Source: Candidatus Geothrix skivensis
GTDB lineage: Bacteria > Acidobacteriota > Holophagae > Holophagales > Holophagaceae
Direction of reading: 5' to 3'
Length of the DNA: 64,000 bases
NCBI GenBank assembly: GCA_016721195.1
Contig: JADKIO010000013.1
Coordinates: 62,001-126,000, forward strand
Made by a program: the position numbers and the translations under genes. Every line of letters begins with the position of its first letter. The stretch's first letter is position 1. Below the pieces are notes generated by a model. It was not told the DNA's origin. It made no database searches and worked only from the letters and a program-made list of their open reading frames with translations. Shown in pieces: positions 1-8,619 of this stretch.

Positions 1-2
1 AC

Positions 3-893
3 CGGGAGGACCACTGCATCTGGAAGGTGAGCCCCGCCAAGGTGGTGACCCTGCTGGCGGGCGGCAAAGGGATTCCCGGTTCCGTGGATGGCCCGGGCAG
101 CGACGCCCGCTTCCAGAACCCCGGCGGCCTGGCCCTGGACCCCTCCGGCAATCTGCTGGTGGCGGACACCGGCAACCACACCATCCGCCGGGTGGCCCCC
201 GATGGCACCGTCACCACCCTGGCGGGCGCCGCGGGCCTTCCGGGCGCCACCAACGCGGTGGGTGCCCTGGCGCGCTTCAACGCCCCCTTCGGCATCGCCG
301 TGCTCAGCAGCGGCAGCGTGTATGGCGGGGCCTACATCGCCGACGCCCTGAACCACACGATCCGCTTCCTGGCCACCGACGGCACCGTGTCCACCTATGC
401 GGGCAGCGCCGGCCAGCCTGGCTCCACCGATGCCACCGGCAGCAGCGCCCGCTTCAACCAGCCCAACGGCCTGGCCCTGTCTGCCTCCGGAACACTGTAT
501 GTGGCCGACTACGGGAATTCCTGCCTCCGGGCCATTGCTTCCAGTGGCCAGGTGAGCACTCTGGCCGGCCTGGCTGGCACCACGGGCTACGGGGATGGCA
601 CGGGCAGCGCGGCCCGGTTCAACCTGCCGGTGGGCGTCACCCTGGATGCCAGCGGCAACCTCTGGGTGGCCGATACCTTCAACCATGCCGTGCGGCGGAT
701 CACAACCGCCGGCGTGGTCACCGTCATCGCCGGCTCGGGCACCTCCGGGAACGCCGACGGCACCGGCACATCGGCCCTGTTCTACCAGCCCTGCGGCATC
801 ACGCTTGGCCCTGCGGGGAACCTGGTGGTGGCGGACACCCGCAACCGCCTGCTGCGGCTCCTCACGCCCGCTGGCGTTACCACCACGCTCTGA
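3..893 (+). CDS. NHL-repeat protein, 5' end outside window
   Basis: The reading frame is open from the first bases of the window, and the residues before the GTG at 27 (ending IWKVSPAKV) already match the repeat pattern, so the true start lies to the left. Five repeats of about 50-60 residues follow, each with an ARFNxPxGLAL start, a central NLxVADTxNHxIR and an end like GTVTTLAG. This is the NHL beta-propeller signature; such proteins are usually secreted or surface exposed and bind proteins or glycans. The second repeat has a four-residue insertion. No enzyme motif is seen, so the specific role is unknown. Confidence 0.85.
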   Translation, partial: REDHCIWKVSPAKVVTLLAGGKGIPGSVDGPGSDARFQNPGGLALDPSGNLLVADTGNHTIRRVAPDGTVTTLAGAAGLPGATNAVGALARFNAPFGIAVLSSGSVYGGAYIADALNHTIRFLATDGTVSTYAGSAGQPGSTDATGSSARFNQPNGLALSASGTLYVADYGNSCLRAIASSGQVSTLAGLAGTTGYGDGTGSAARFNLPVGVTLDASGNLWVADTFNHAVRRITTAGVVTVIAGSGTSGNADGTGTSALFYQPCGITLGPAGNLVVADTRNRLLRLLTPAGVTTTL

Positions 894-911
894 GGCGGTG
901 GCAGGGTCACC

Positions 912-1397
912 CTAGCGACGATCCGGATCATGCCCGTGGTGGTCGCGCCCTTCGGGCTGCCGGTTCTCTCGGTATTCCCTCCGGCGCTCGTCCCGGCGTT
1001 CTTCGCGGCGCTCTTCGCGGCGCTCATGACGCCGTTCCTCCCGGTGGCCCGGCGCCACGCCCCGATGTTCCCCGGGTCGTCCCTCCCGGTGCCAGTTGCG
1101 GTAGTGGCCCATGGGCACCCTCACCAGGGGCCCCGGGACGCGGTGGCGCTCCACCCACACAAACCGGGCGCGGGGCGAGCGGGCGCGGTACCAGCCATCC
1201 GGCCGGCGGCACCAGTACCAACCCCGGTGAAAGAAGACCTCCTCGTGGAACCCTTCCACCACCTGGATCCCCGGCTGGATCAGCACCAGGGGCGGGGCCA
1301 CCGGCAGACCGAGCTCGATGTGGATCCCCACCTGAGCCCAGGCGCTGGCCGGGCAGAGCGACAGGAGGATGGCAAGTGGAAGGCTGGACCTGTTCAT
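912..1397 (-). CDS. Secreted Arg/Glu/His-rich hypothetical protein
   Basis: I chose the ATG at 1397 because it opens a textbook Sec signal peptide (MNRSSLPLAILLSLCPASAWA, cleavage after AWA); the open frame further upstream has no such feature. The mature protein is about 140 residues. Its middle contains aromatic motifs (RGWYWCRRPDGWYRARSP) like the short YXWYRP-type segments of small exported proteins. The last 50 residues are almost only Arg, Glu and His (repeated RREERR). Such a tail may be metal or nucleic-acid binding, but this is a guess. It is divergent from the next gene and ends 19 bases from the NHL gene, tail to tail. Confidence 0.65.
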   Translation of the reverse strand: MNRSSLPLAILLSLCPASAWAQVGIHIELGLPVAPPLVLIQPGIQVVEGFHEEVFFHRGWYWCRRPDGWYRARSPRARFVWVERHRVPGPLVRVPMGHYRNWHREGRPGEHRGVAPGHREERRHERREERREERRDERRREYRENRQPEGRDHHGHDPDRR

Positions 1398-1539
1398 GAG
1401 GGCACTCCCCTGGGCGACGGGCTCCGTGGAGAGTATGGACCCGAAGCCCACGCCAGGGCCACCCTCGGGCAAGGGCAGCGCCGGCGGGGCGGCTCTGTGC
1501 GACAATCATTCTTAGTGACGACAAGTAACAAGGAGTTCC

Positions 1540-2106
1540 ATGAACGCAAGTCCCGAGAAAGCGCCGAAGAAGGTCAAGGAGAAGCGGCAGACCCCGGAGG
1601 AGCGCCAGGAAGCCCTGCGCTACAACCACATGATGTACGGCCCCACCGCCGGCGAGCTGAGGCCCGTCGCCAAGAAGACCAACCTCGGGATCGCCTACCT
1701 CAAGCACCCCAAGTTCCAGAGCCTGATCACCGCCTTCCGGAAGGGCACGGTCTTCCAGTTCGATGTCACGGACAAGGGTAAAGTCTTCACCATCTCCACC
1801 GATGGCAGCCAGATCTCCTTCGACGGAAAGACCATCTACTACTCCCGCCCCCTGAACAAGCACGAGGAAAACCTGCTGCTGGACCGGGCCGCAGCCGTTC
1901 AGTACCAGGGCATCGACGCCCTGGTGCATCTGGCCGTGGCCGTGCTGAGGGCCCTGCCCGAGCTGGGCTCGCCCCAGCTGAGCTACATGGACCAGCAGTT
2001 CTACTACGGCATCGAGACCCTGGAATCCGGCATCGCCGACCAGGGCCCCAACCTCCTGATCGGTTCCTTCAAGCACAGCAAGGTCGTGGAGAAGGCCCGG
2101 AAGTAG
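1540..2106 (+). CDS. Conserved-looking hypothetical cytosolic protein
   Basis: A 188-residue protein with a Lys/Glu-rich amino end and no signal peptide or membrane segment. A good Shine-Dalgarno (AAGGAG, about 1529-1534) precedes the ATG. The centre (FQFDVTDKGKVFTISTDGSQ) reads like a small beta domain and the end is helical. I do not recognise the family. Codon use and GC at third positions match the neighbours, and competing frames on the other strand lack ribosome sites, so it is a real gene of unknown function. Confidence 0.7.
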   Translation: MNASPEKAPKKVKEKRQTPEERQEALRYNHMMYGPTAGELRPVAKKTNLGIAYLKHPKFQSLITAFRKGTVFQFDVTDKGKVFTISTDGSQISFDGKTIYYSRPLNKHEENLLLDRAAAVQYQGIDALVHLAVAVLRALPELGSPQLSYMDQQFYYGIETLESGIADQGPNLLIGSFKHSKVVEKARK

Positions 2107-2137
2107 GGCATTCCGGCCCGGGACACCGCCCAGCGTC

Positions 2138-2533
2138 ATGCTCCTCACCCTCCGCCACCGGGCCCAGGCCATCCTCCGGGAGGCGGGCTGGGATTTGGCG
2201 CCGCCACCGGTCATCTGGTCGCCGCGCATGGCGCGGTGCGCGGGGCTGTTCGTGGTGGAGAAGGACTCTCGCGGCAGGTGGCATCCGGAGATCCGCCTGA
2301 GCATCCCGCTCCTGCGCCGCCGGGACTGGCCCTGGCCCCAGCAGGTGTGCGGCATGAACTGCCATGCGCCGGAGGAAGTTCAGCTCCGCATCCTGGAGCA
2401 CGAGCTCATCCACTACAAGCTCTGGATGGACCGGGAGAAGAACTGGGGGCACAGCGAACGCTTCCGCCAGCTGGCCTTCGAGGTCTTCGGGCACCAGAGC
2501 ATCACCCACGGCATCGGCACGGAGCCTGATTAG
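2138..2533 (+). CDS. SprT-like zinc metalloprotein
   Basis: A 131-residue protein with the zincin motif HExxH at residues 88-92 (EHELIHYKLW) and a third candidate ligand in GHSERFR (His105), as in the SprT-like family. Full SprT proteins often carry an additional zinc ribbon, absent here. By analogy it may be a small protease or a structural metal protein; substrate unknown. The last nine codons (THGIGTEPD) are echoed by a second copy 120 bases downstream, see the repeat entry. Confidence 0.75.
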   Translation: MLLTLRHRAQAILREAGWDLAPPPVIWSPRMARCAGLFVVEKDSRGRWHPEIRLSIPLLRRRDWPWPQQVCGMNCHAPEEVQLRILEHELIHYKLWMDREKNWGHSERFRQLAFEVFGHQSITHGIGTEPD

Positions 2534-2651
2534 CCCAGCGCGCGAGTTAGGCATGATTCGCTCCCTGTGGGGACCCGCTCCGCAGGCTCCCCCGGAGCCT
2601 GCTTCACGACCCACATGGTCGCAACCCACGGAATCGGCACAGAGCCGGATT
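2504..2651 (+). repeat. Duplicated tail of the SprT-like gene
   Basis: Bases 2504-2531, coding the end of the SprT-like protein, recur at 2624-2651 with 3 mismatches in 28. The second copy keeps the same reading sense (THGIGTEPD and then a stop codon) but has no gene body in front of it. A 9-bp inverted repeat with a 3-base loop (2582-2602, GCAGGCTCC/GGAGCCTGC) lies between the copies. It could fold in the transcript but has no T-run. Confidence 0.75.
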
Positions 2652-2689
2652 GATCCTCCGGCGATGGTCTGCCGAAGTACACTCCTGCC

Positions 2690-4159
2690 ATGACCGCCTG
2701 GGACCCTGCCTTCCTCGCCACGCCGCCCCTGACGGAGGGGGAGGACCGGCTCCCGCCTTCCCACAAGCTCTTCGCGCTCCGCACCCTGCCCCTGGGAGAG
2801 ATCAAGGCCGTGGGCTTCGACATGGACCATACCCTGGCCCGCTACAAGTCGCCGGAGATCGACGAGCTGGCCTTCAAAAAGGCAGCGCGGCTGCTGGTGC
2901 GGGACCGGGGCTACTCGCCCTGGCTGCTGGAGATCGACTTCGACCCCGACTTCGCGGTGCGGGGCCTGGTGCTGGACGGGCTGCGGGGCAACCTGCTGAA
3001 GCTCAACCGGGAGCGCCAGGTGGTGCGGGCCTGCCACGGCAGTCGGGCCATGACGCGGGCGGAGATGGAGGCGGTCTATGGCCGACGGCGCCTCTCCACG
3101 GCCGCCAAGGGCTTCCGCAACATCGATACCCTGTTCGAGATCCCCGAAAGCCACCTGTACGCCCGCCTGGTCGACGGCCTCGACCAGGGCATCCTGAAGG
3201 CCGGGAATTACCTCGAGCTGTTCCAGGATGTGCGCTGGGCCATCGATACGGCCCACCGGAACGGCGAGATGAAGGCCGAGATCCTCCAGCACCGGGATTT
3301 CTTCATTCCGCACGATCCCCAGCTGGCCCTGGCCCTGGATCGCCTGAAGCGATCCGACAAGAAGCTCTTCCTCCTCACCAACAGCGACTGGACCTTCACA
3401 GACGGCGTGCTGGGCCACCTGCTCAATGGCCAGGACGAGGCCCGGCCCCACTGGCTGGGCTACTTCGATCTGGTGGTGGTGAGCAGCCGCAAGCCGGACT
3501 TCTTCCTGGAGACCCCCGAGCCCCACCCCCTCGAGGGCCATCCCCGCTGTTTCAGCGGTGGCAACGCTCCCTGGCTGGAGACCCTGCTGGGGGCCCAGGG
3601 GGAGGAAGTGCTCTATGCGGGCGACCACATCTATGGCGACGTGCTGCGCTCCAAGAAGAACGCCTCCTGGCGCACCCTGCTGCTGGTGCCAGAGCTGGAG
3701 CGGGAACTGCGGCTCCTGGAGGCGAAAGCCTTGGACCTGCGGGAGCTGTACCGGCTCGAGACGGCCCGGCGGCGCACCCTGCGGCGGGCTTCGGTCCTGC
3801 AGGACCAGCTAAGGCGGAACCGGGCCCGCCGCCACGTGCTGGGCCAGCGCCTCAGCTCGGAGGCCATGCAGGCCCTGGACCAGGAGGCCACCCAGCTGGC
3901 CGCCAGCGCCGAGACCCTCCAGCGGCGGGCCGAAGTCCAGTTCCTCGAGTTGGAAGACCTCCGCCGCTCCGTGGAGGCGGCCTTCAATCCCACCTGGGGG
4001 CCCATGTTCAGGGATCGGGATGAGCTGACCCGCTTCGCCGACCAGATCCAGCAGTTCGCCTGCGCCTACACCGGCAGGATCGGCAACCTCTACATGTACG
4101 ATCCCCTGAGCACGGTATACGCCCCCCTGCCCGTCCTGCCCCATGAACGGCGTCTTTGA
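2690..4159 (+). CDS. HAD-IG family 5'-nucleotidase
   Basis: A 489-residue protein with the HAD nucleophile motif FDMDHTL (Asp44/Asp46), a second motif FLLTNSDW (around residue 225) and a third motif YAGDHIYGDVLRSK (around residue 310). This order and length match the cN-II/HAD-IG 5'-nucleotidase family (PF05761 type), which dephosphorylates purine nucleoside monophosphates in characterised members. The region after residue 330 is a long Arg/Leu-rich helical stretch, probably coiled coil. It has no signal peptide, so it is cytosolic. It converges with the aminotransferase gene. Confidence 0.85.
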   Translation: MTAWDPAFLATPPLTEGEDRLPPSHKLFALRTLPLGEIKAVGFDMDHTLARYKSPEIDELAFKKAARLLVRDRGYSPWLLEIDFDPDFAVRGLVLDGLRGNLLKLNRERQVVRACHGSRAMTRAEMEAVYGRRRLSTAAKGFRNIDTLFEIPESHLYARLVDGLDQGILKAGNYLELFQDVRWAIDTAHRNGEMKAEILQHRDFFIPHDPQLALALDRLKRSDKKLFLLTNSDWTFTDGVLGHLLNGQDEARPHWLGYFDLVVVSSRKPDFFLETPEPHPLEGHPRCFSGGNAPWLETLLGAQGEEVLYAGDHIYGDVLRSKKNASWRTLLLVPELERELRLLEAKALDLRELYRLETARRRTLRRASVLQDQLRRNRARRHVLGQRLSSEAMQALDQEATQLAASAETLQRRAEVQFLELEDLRRSVEAAFNPTWGPMFRDRDELTRFADQIQQFACAYTGRIGNLYMYDPLSTVYAPLPVLPHERRL

Positions 4160-4191
4160 GAGCCCCAATAGGACCTGTGAGGCCTTGACCT

Positions 4192-5406
4192 TCAGGCCCG
4201 GAGGCGGCTTCCCGCCTTCGCCTGGGCGATCACCTGCTTGATGGCTGCCACCACCTGGTCCTGGTCGGCTTCGGTGAGGCCCGGCCAGAGGGGCAGGCTC
4301 AGGAGCCGCTCGCCGCTCCACTCCGAGTGGGGCAGGCCGTCCTTGGGCAGGTGCTGGGGGTGGGCCGCATAGAAGTCCCGGTACCAGGGGTGCACGTGGG
4401 CCGGCCGGTAGTGGATGCCGGTGCCGATGTTCTCCTCCTTGAGGGCCGCCACGAAGGCGTCCCGGTCCAGGCCCAGCCTGTCGGGGTGGAGGCGCAGCAC
4501 GAAGAGGTGGAAGCAGTGGCCGTGGTCGGCGTCGCCGGGCCAGGGCAGCATCACCTCGTCCAGGTCCTTCAGCAGATCCAGGTAGCGGTGGAAGAGCAGG
4601 CCCCGCCGGGCGTTGAAGCCATCCAGCTTCTGGATCTGGTGGAGCCCCATGGCCGCCTGCAGATCCATGAAGTTGGCCTTGCGACCCGGCTCGAAGACCT
4701 CCGTGTGGGGGCTGCCCTCCTTGGCGAAGCGCTTCCAGGCGTCGCGGTCGATGCCGTGGAAGCGCAGGCGCTTGATGCGGCCCTCAAAGTCATCGTCGAA
4801 GAAGGCGATGGCCCCACCTTCACCCGTGGTCATGTTCTTGTTGGGGTGGAAGCTGTAGACGCTCATGATCGAGCGCGGGTTGCCTCCGATCTTGGTGCCC
4901 TTGTAGCGGGCGCCCATGGCCTGGGCCGCGTCCTCGATGACCCAGAGGCCGTGCTTTTCCGCGAGGGCCCAGATGGCGTCCATGGAACAGGGCAGGCCCG
5001 TGAGGTGCACGGGGATGATGCCCTTGGTACGGGGTGTGATGGCGGCTTCGATCCTGGCCGGATCCATGTTGAGGGTGACCGGGTCGATGTCCACCAGCAC
5101 CGGGACGCCCCCCTGCAGCACCACCGTGCTGAGGGTGCTCACCCAGGTGAGCGAGGTGGTGATCACCTCGTCGCCGGGCTGCAGGTTCAGCACCTGCAGG
5201 GTGATCTCCTGGGCGGTGGTGGCGCTGTTCATGGCCAGGCAGTGGGGCACGCCGTTGTAGGCCTTCAGGGCCTCTTCGAACTTGGCGGACTTGGGACCGG
5301 TGGTGATCCAGCCGCTGTGGATGGTGTCGATGATCTCCGCGATCTCTTCCTCACCCACCATGGGGCGGGTGAAAGGCAGGAAGTCCGCTCGGCGGACGTA
5401 GGACAT
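4192..5406 (-). CDS. DegT/DnrJ/EryC1/StrS (ArnB-like) sugar aminotransferase
   Basis: A 404-residue PLP-dependent enzyme. The motif SFHPNKNMTTGEGG places the probable Schiff-base lysine at residue 190; VIEDAAQAMGA (Asp159) is the pyridine-nitrogen contact. The family transaminates keto-sugar nucleotides during surface polysaccharide or lipid A modification. No other sugar-nucleotide gene is adjacent, so the substrate cannot be named. The ATG follows a GGAGC-type ribosome site. The gene is preceded by a 476-base region full of repeats. Confidence 0.88.
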   Translation of the reverse strand: MSYVRRADFLPFTRPMVGEEEIAEIIDTIHSGWITTGPKSAKFEEALKAYNGVPHCLAMNSATTAQEITLQVLNLQPGDEVITTSLTWVSTLSTVVLQGGVPVLVDIDPVTLNMDPARIEAAITPRTKGIIPVHLTGLPCSMDAIWALAEKHGLWVIEDAAQAMGARYKGTKIGGNPRSIMSVYSFHPNKNMTTGEGGAIAFFDDDFEGRIKRLRFHGIDRDAWKRFAKEGSPHTEVFEPGRKANFMDLQAAMGLHQIQKLDGFNARRGLLFHRYLDLLKDLDEVMLPWPGDADHGHCFHLFVLRLHPDRLGLDRDAFVAALKEENIGTGIHYRPAHVHPWYRDFYAAHPQHLPKDGLPHSEWSGERLLSLPLWPGLTEADQDQVVAAIKQVIAQAKAGSRLRA

Positions 5407-5474
5407 GGAGGCTCCGCGAAAACCCCAGTGTACCGTGCTGGGTCGGACGGAGGCCCCGGGCCCTTAGGCGGTTG

Positions 5475-5654
5475 CCAAGACCGGGCTTTGCCCGGGTGGA
5501 GGCGTGGGGGCTCCGGGGGGAGGCCTCCCCCAACCCGCGCAAGCGTGGGTCGGGATCTAGGGGCGTGGCCACAAGCCGAAGGCGCAGCGCAGCACAGCGA
5601 GACCCTAGATCCTTGCCACGCATGCATGGCAAGGAGAACCCCGGACAGCATCAG
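5475..5654. repeat. Intergenic mosaic repeat, copy A
   Basis: The 476-base gap 5407-5882 holds no gene; it is a mosaic of repeated modules. Copy A starts with a module containing the palindrome CCGGGCTTTGCCCGG (5481-5495), continues to a second module (AGCGAGACCCTAGATCC then an inverted repeat at 5611-5634) and ends with CCGGACAGCATCAG. Modules recur in copy B with small changes, and the last module also recurs alone at about 5719-5759. This is REP/BIME-like intergenic DNA. Confidence 0.75.
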
Positions 5655-5762
5655 CTAGGCACGGCTTCGCCGAGCCGAGCGCGGGGGCCCGGGGGTGTTC
5701 GCGCAGCGAAGCGGAGCGAGGAACCCCCGGACAGCATGAGGAACCCCCGGACGGCATCGAAC

Positions 5763-5886
5763 GCCGAGACCGGGCTTTGCCCGGTGGAGGCGTGGGGGCT
5801 CCGGGGGTGTTCGCGCAGCGCAGCGGAGCGAGACCCTAGATCCTTGCCACGCAAGCGTGGCAGGGGGAACCCTCGGACAGCATCAG
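5763..5886. repeat. Intergenic mosaic repeat, copy B
   Basis: A shorter copy of the same modules: palindrome CCGGGCTTTGCCCGG at 5770-5784, the shared segment with ACCCTAGATCCTTGCCACGC, the perfect inverted repeat TGCCACGC-AA-GCGTGGCA at 5845-5862, and GGACAGCATCAG at the end. The final bases run into the coding end of the neighbouring histidine kinase and contain its stop codon (5883-5885 on the minus strand). The inverted repeat in copy A differs in sequence but is still paired, so the fold seems conserved. Confidence 0.7.
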
Positions 5887-7319
5887 GCAATGGGCATGGT
5901 GATCCGCAGGGTGCTGCCCTTGCCGAGCCCATCACTGCTGAGACTGATGGTGCCGCCCATCATCTCCATCATGTGCTTGCAGATGACCAGGCCGAGCCCC
6001 GTACCGCCGAACTCCCGGCTGTGGCCCCCTTCGGCCTGGGCGAACTTCTGGAACAGCCGGGTCTGGGCCTCCGGACTCACACCGATGCCCGTATCCACCA
6101 CCATCAGCGTGATGAAACCGGGGTGGCGATCCACCTGTACCGCGACGCTGCCCTCCTTGGTGAACTTCAGGGCGTTGGAGAGCAGGTTGAGCATCACCTG
6201 CTTGAGGCGGCTCGGATCCACCACCACCTCGGGGATGTCCAGCAGATCGGGCCAGAACACCTGCACGTTCGGCCTGCGGGGATAGGCTTCGGCGATGGGC
6301 TTCACCTCCTCGATCAGGACGTGGAGGCTGAAGGGCTCGGGGTGGACCTCGAGCTTGCCGGATTCGATCTTGGCAAGGTCGAGGATGTCGTTCAGGAGCC
6401 CTAGCAGATGCTGGCCCGAGGAGTAGCTGTCCTGGAGCATGGACCGCATCTCTTCGGCATCATCGTAGAGGCCGTCCATGACCAGGCGGGTGAAGCCCAG
6501 GATGCCCGTGAGGGGCGTGCGGAGCTCGTGGCTGGTGAGGGCCAGGAACTCGCTCTTCAGCTGGTCGGCCTCCCGCAGGGCGTCATTGACCCGTTCCAGC
6601 TCCAGGGCCTGCCGCTGGAGGGCGTCCCGCTGCTCGGAGAGGTCCCGGAACAGCCAGGCGTTGTAGAGGGAGATGGCCGCCTGCCGCTGGAGGATGGTCA
6701 CGGAGTCGAGATCCTCCTCCTCCCAGTGGCGGTCCCCGGGCAGGGCGAGGATGGCGAAGCCCAGGAGCAGCAGCTGATGCTCGAAGGGGATGAAATAGAG
6801 CTGCGCTCCGTCCGTCCCTCGCAGGGCGCCCAGGGAGGTGCCACCGCTGCTGGCATCCAGCCACTGGCTCTGGAAGATCACCAGGGGCGTGCCCGGAAAG
6901 GGATTCGGCGCCGGCAGCCGCAGGCCCGACCACTCCGCCCGGCTCAGCCCGGACCCATCCTTGGGGATGTAGCCCACGCCACCGTCCTCCAGGGTCCAGA
7001 CCACCGCGCGCAGGCAGTGGAATTCCTGGGCCAGCACATCGAGGACCACGCTCACCACCTGGCCGCCCTTGGAGGTGGCCGCCAGGATCTCCGACACCTG
7101 CTGGAGCACCTGCATCTGGTGCGAACGCCGGCTGAGCTTGGCCCGGAGGTCCCTGGCCTCGTGCATGGCCTGGGTGAGCTGACGCTGGGCCTGCATGAGC
7201 TCCGCCAGCATCTCGGCCCCCTGGGGACGCGAGGGTGGGGCGACGGGCTTCGGTCCCGAACCGGTTTTCGCCGGTGGCTGAACCGGCTTGGGGCCGCTGG
7301 ATTGATTCGAGTTGGTCAT
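5883..7319 (-). CDS. Cytosolic GAF-domain sensor histidine kinase
   Basis: A 478-residue protein. Residues 1-35 are a Pro/Gly/Lys-rich linker with the repeated motif SGPKPV; 40-75 predict a coiled coil; about 75-225 form a GAF-like sensor domain; 225-255 a second coil; the HisKA motif SHELRTPLTG has the phospho-acceptor His264; the ATPase part shows the N box (MLNLLSNALKF), DTGIGV and GGTGLGL. No membrane segment or signal peptide is present, so it senses a cytosolic cue. No response regulator is adjacent, so its partner is unknown. The stop codon sits inside a mosaic repeat. Confidence 0.9.
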   Translation of the reverse strand: MTNSNQSSGPKPVQPPAKTGSGPKPVAPPSRPQGAEMLAELMQAQRQLTQAMHEARDLRAKLSRRSHQMQVLQQVSEILAATSKGGQVVSVVLDVLAQEFHCLRAVVWTLEDGGVGYIPKDGSGLSRAEWSGLRLPAPNPFPGTPLVIFQSQWLDASSGGTSLGALRGTDGAQLYFIPFEHQLLLLGFAILALPGDRHWEEEDLDSVTILQRQAAISLYNAWLFRDLSEQRDALQRQALELERVNDALREADQLKSEFLALTSHELRTPLTGILGFTRLVMDGLYDDAEEMRSMLQDSYSSGQHLLGLLNDILDLAKIESGKLEVHPEPFSLHVLIEEVKPIAEAYPRRPNVQVFWPDLLDIPEVVVDPSRLKQVMLNLLSNALKFTKEGSVAVQVDRHPGFITLMVVDTGIGVSPEAQTRLFQKFAQAEGGHSREFGGTGLGLVICKHMMEMMGGTISLSSDGLGKGSTLRITMPIA

Positions 7320-7398
7320 GGACCTTCAGGATGGACTCGCGCCGCGAACCTGCCAAGGGGCTCCGCACAAGGAGGGCGGTTTGCCCCAAGATAGGGGC

Positions 7399-8619
7399 AT
7401 GGCGAACCCCGCCCCGACCTTCTCCACCCAGCGCATCATCTTCCTCGCCGTTTCGGTGGTGCTCAGCCTCCAGGTGGGCTGGTGGATCAATGTCCAGATC
7501 CGCGAATCCAATCGCCTGCTCCAGGCCCGGTCCCAGGCCCTCAATGCCAGCCGGGCCGAGGCCTGGCAGCTGGACAGCCTCACGGTGCTGGGCTACATCC
7601 ACCGGCAGCGCACCGAGTTCCGCAATGGGCCCGCGGAGAGCGGTCTGGCGGCCCCGCCCACGCTGGAGCAGCGGCGCGAGGCCATCCAGCGGAACTTCCC
7701 CCACATGGCCCTGGTGCCGGCGCCCGTCACCCCCGAGGACGTGGCCCTCATGGATGGCGCGGCCTACCTGACCCTGCGCCCCGAGCCCATGCTGGAACTG
7801 AAGAACCAGCTCTGGCACTCGGTCTTCCGGACGGCCGCCGAAGGGGCCTTTGTGGTGGCGGCCGTGCTGGCTGGTTTCGTGATCATCTACCGGAAGCTGT
7901 CGGACGAGCTGGACCTCAAGCTGCGCCAGCGCAACTTCACCTCCTCCGTGACCCACGAGCTGAAGACGCCCATCGCCTCGCTGCGGGTCTGGACCGAGAC
8001 CCTGTTCACCCGCACCCTGGCCGAGGACCAGCGCCTGCGGATCCGCGGCCTCATGGAGAAGGACCTGGACCGGCTCAACGAGCTGGTGGGCAACCTCCTG
8101 GACGTGGCCCGGGCGGAGTCCGGCAGCCTGGTGCTGCACCTGGAGCCCCTGGAGCTGGAGCCCTGGCTCCGGACCGTCTGTGAGTCCATGGACCAGCGCC
8201 TGGGCGCCGGGGCCCTGGGGCTGAGGCTGGACTTCACCCCGGAACGGCTCTGGGTCGATGCCGATCCCAAGGCCCTGGGCACCGCTCTCGAGAACCTGCT
8301 GTCCAACGCCTTCAAGTACGCGGCCGAGCCCCGCCAGACCACGGTCACCCTGGATGGCGACGGCGACGATGCGCTCATCGTGGTGAGCGACCTCGGCCAT
8401 GGCCTGGCCTCCAAGGACCTGCCCCGAGTCTTCCACCGGTTCTTCCGGGTCGGCGACGAGATGACCCGCCAGGTGGCGGGCACGGGCCTAGGCCTCTTCC
8501 TCGTCAAGGAGATCATCACCCGGCACCGGGGCGAGGTGCGGGCCACCTCCCGGGGTCCAGGCCTGGGCTCGGACTTCACGGTCCGCCTGCCCCGCATCCC
8601 CAGGCCCGCAGATGTCTGA
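7399..8619 (+). CDS. Membrane sensor histidine kinase
   Basis: I start at the ATG at 7399 (MANPAPTFSTQRIIFLAV); an earlier in-frame start would overlap the divergent kinase. The protein is 406 residues: a membrane segment at about 12-31, an extracytoplasmic domain of about 110 residues, a second membrane segment (FVVAAVLAGFVIIY), then HisKA (SVTHELKTPIASL) and an HATPase domain (NLLSNAFKY, GTGLGLFLVKEI). It ends 8 bases inside the sigma factor gene, so the two are translationally coupled. This suggests the kinase and the ECF sigma factor act on one envelope or redox signal. Confidence 0.9.
   Translation: MANPAPTFSTQRIIFLAVSVVLSLQVGWWINVQIRESNRLLQARSQALNASRAEAWQLDSLTVLGYIHRQRTEFRNGPAESGLAAPPTLEQRREAIQRNFPHMALVPAPVTPEDVALMDGAAYLTLRPEPMLELKNQLWHSVFRTAAEGAFVVAAVLAGFVIIYRKLSDELDLKLRQRNFTSSVTHELKTPIASLRVWTETLFTRTLAEDQRLRIRGLMEKDLDRLNELVGNLLDVARAESGSLVLHLEPLELEPWLRTVCESMDQRLGAGALGLRLDFTPERLWVDADPKALGTALENLLSNAFKYAAEPRQTTVTLDGDGDDALIVVSDLGHGLASKDLPRVFHRFFRVGDEMTRQVAGTGLGLFLVKEIITRHRGEVRATSRGPGLGSDFTVRLPRIPRPADV

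Noticed and set aside
1024..2355. Long open frame on the minus strand over the 1540-2106 gene
   Set aside because: It is a shadow in GC-rich DNA: no ribosome site, low-complexity Gly/Leu content and no domain, while the + strand genes there have starts and motifs.
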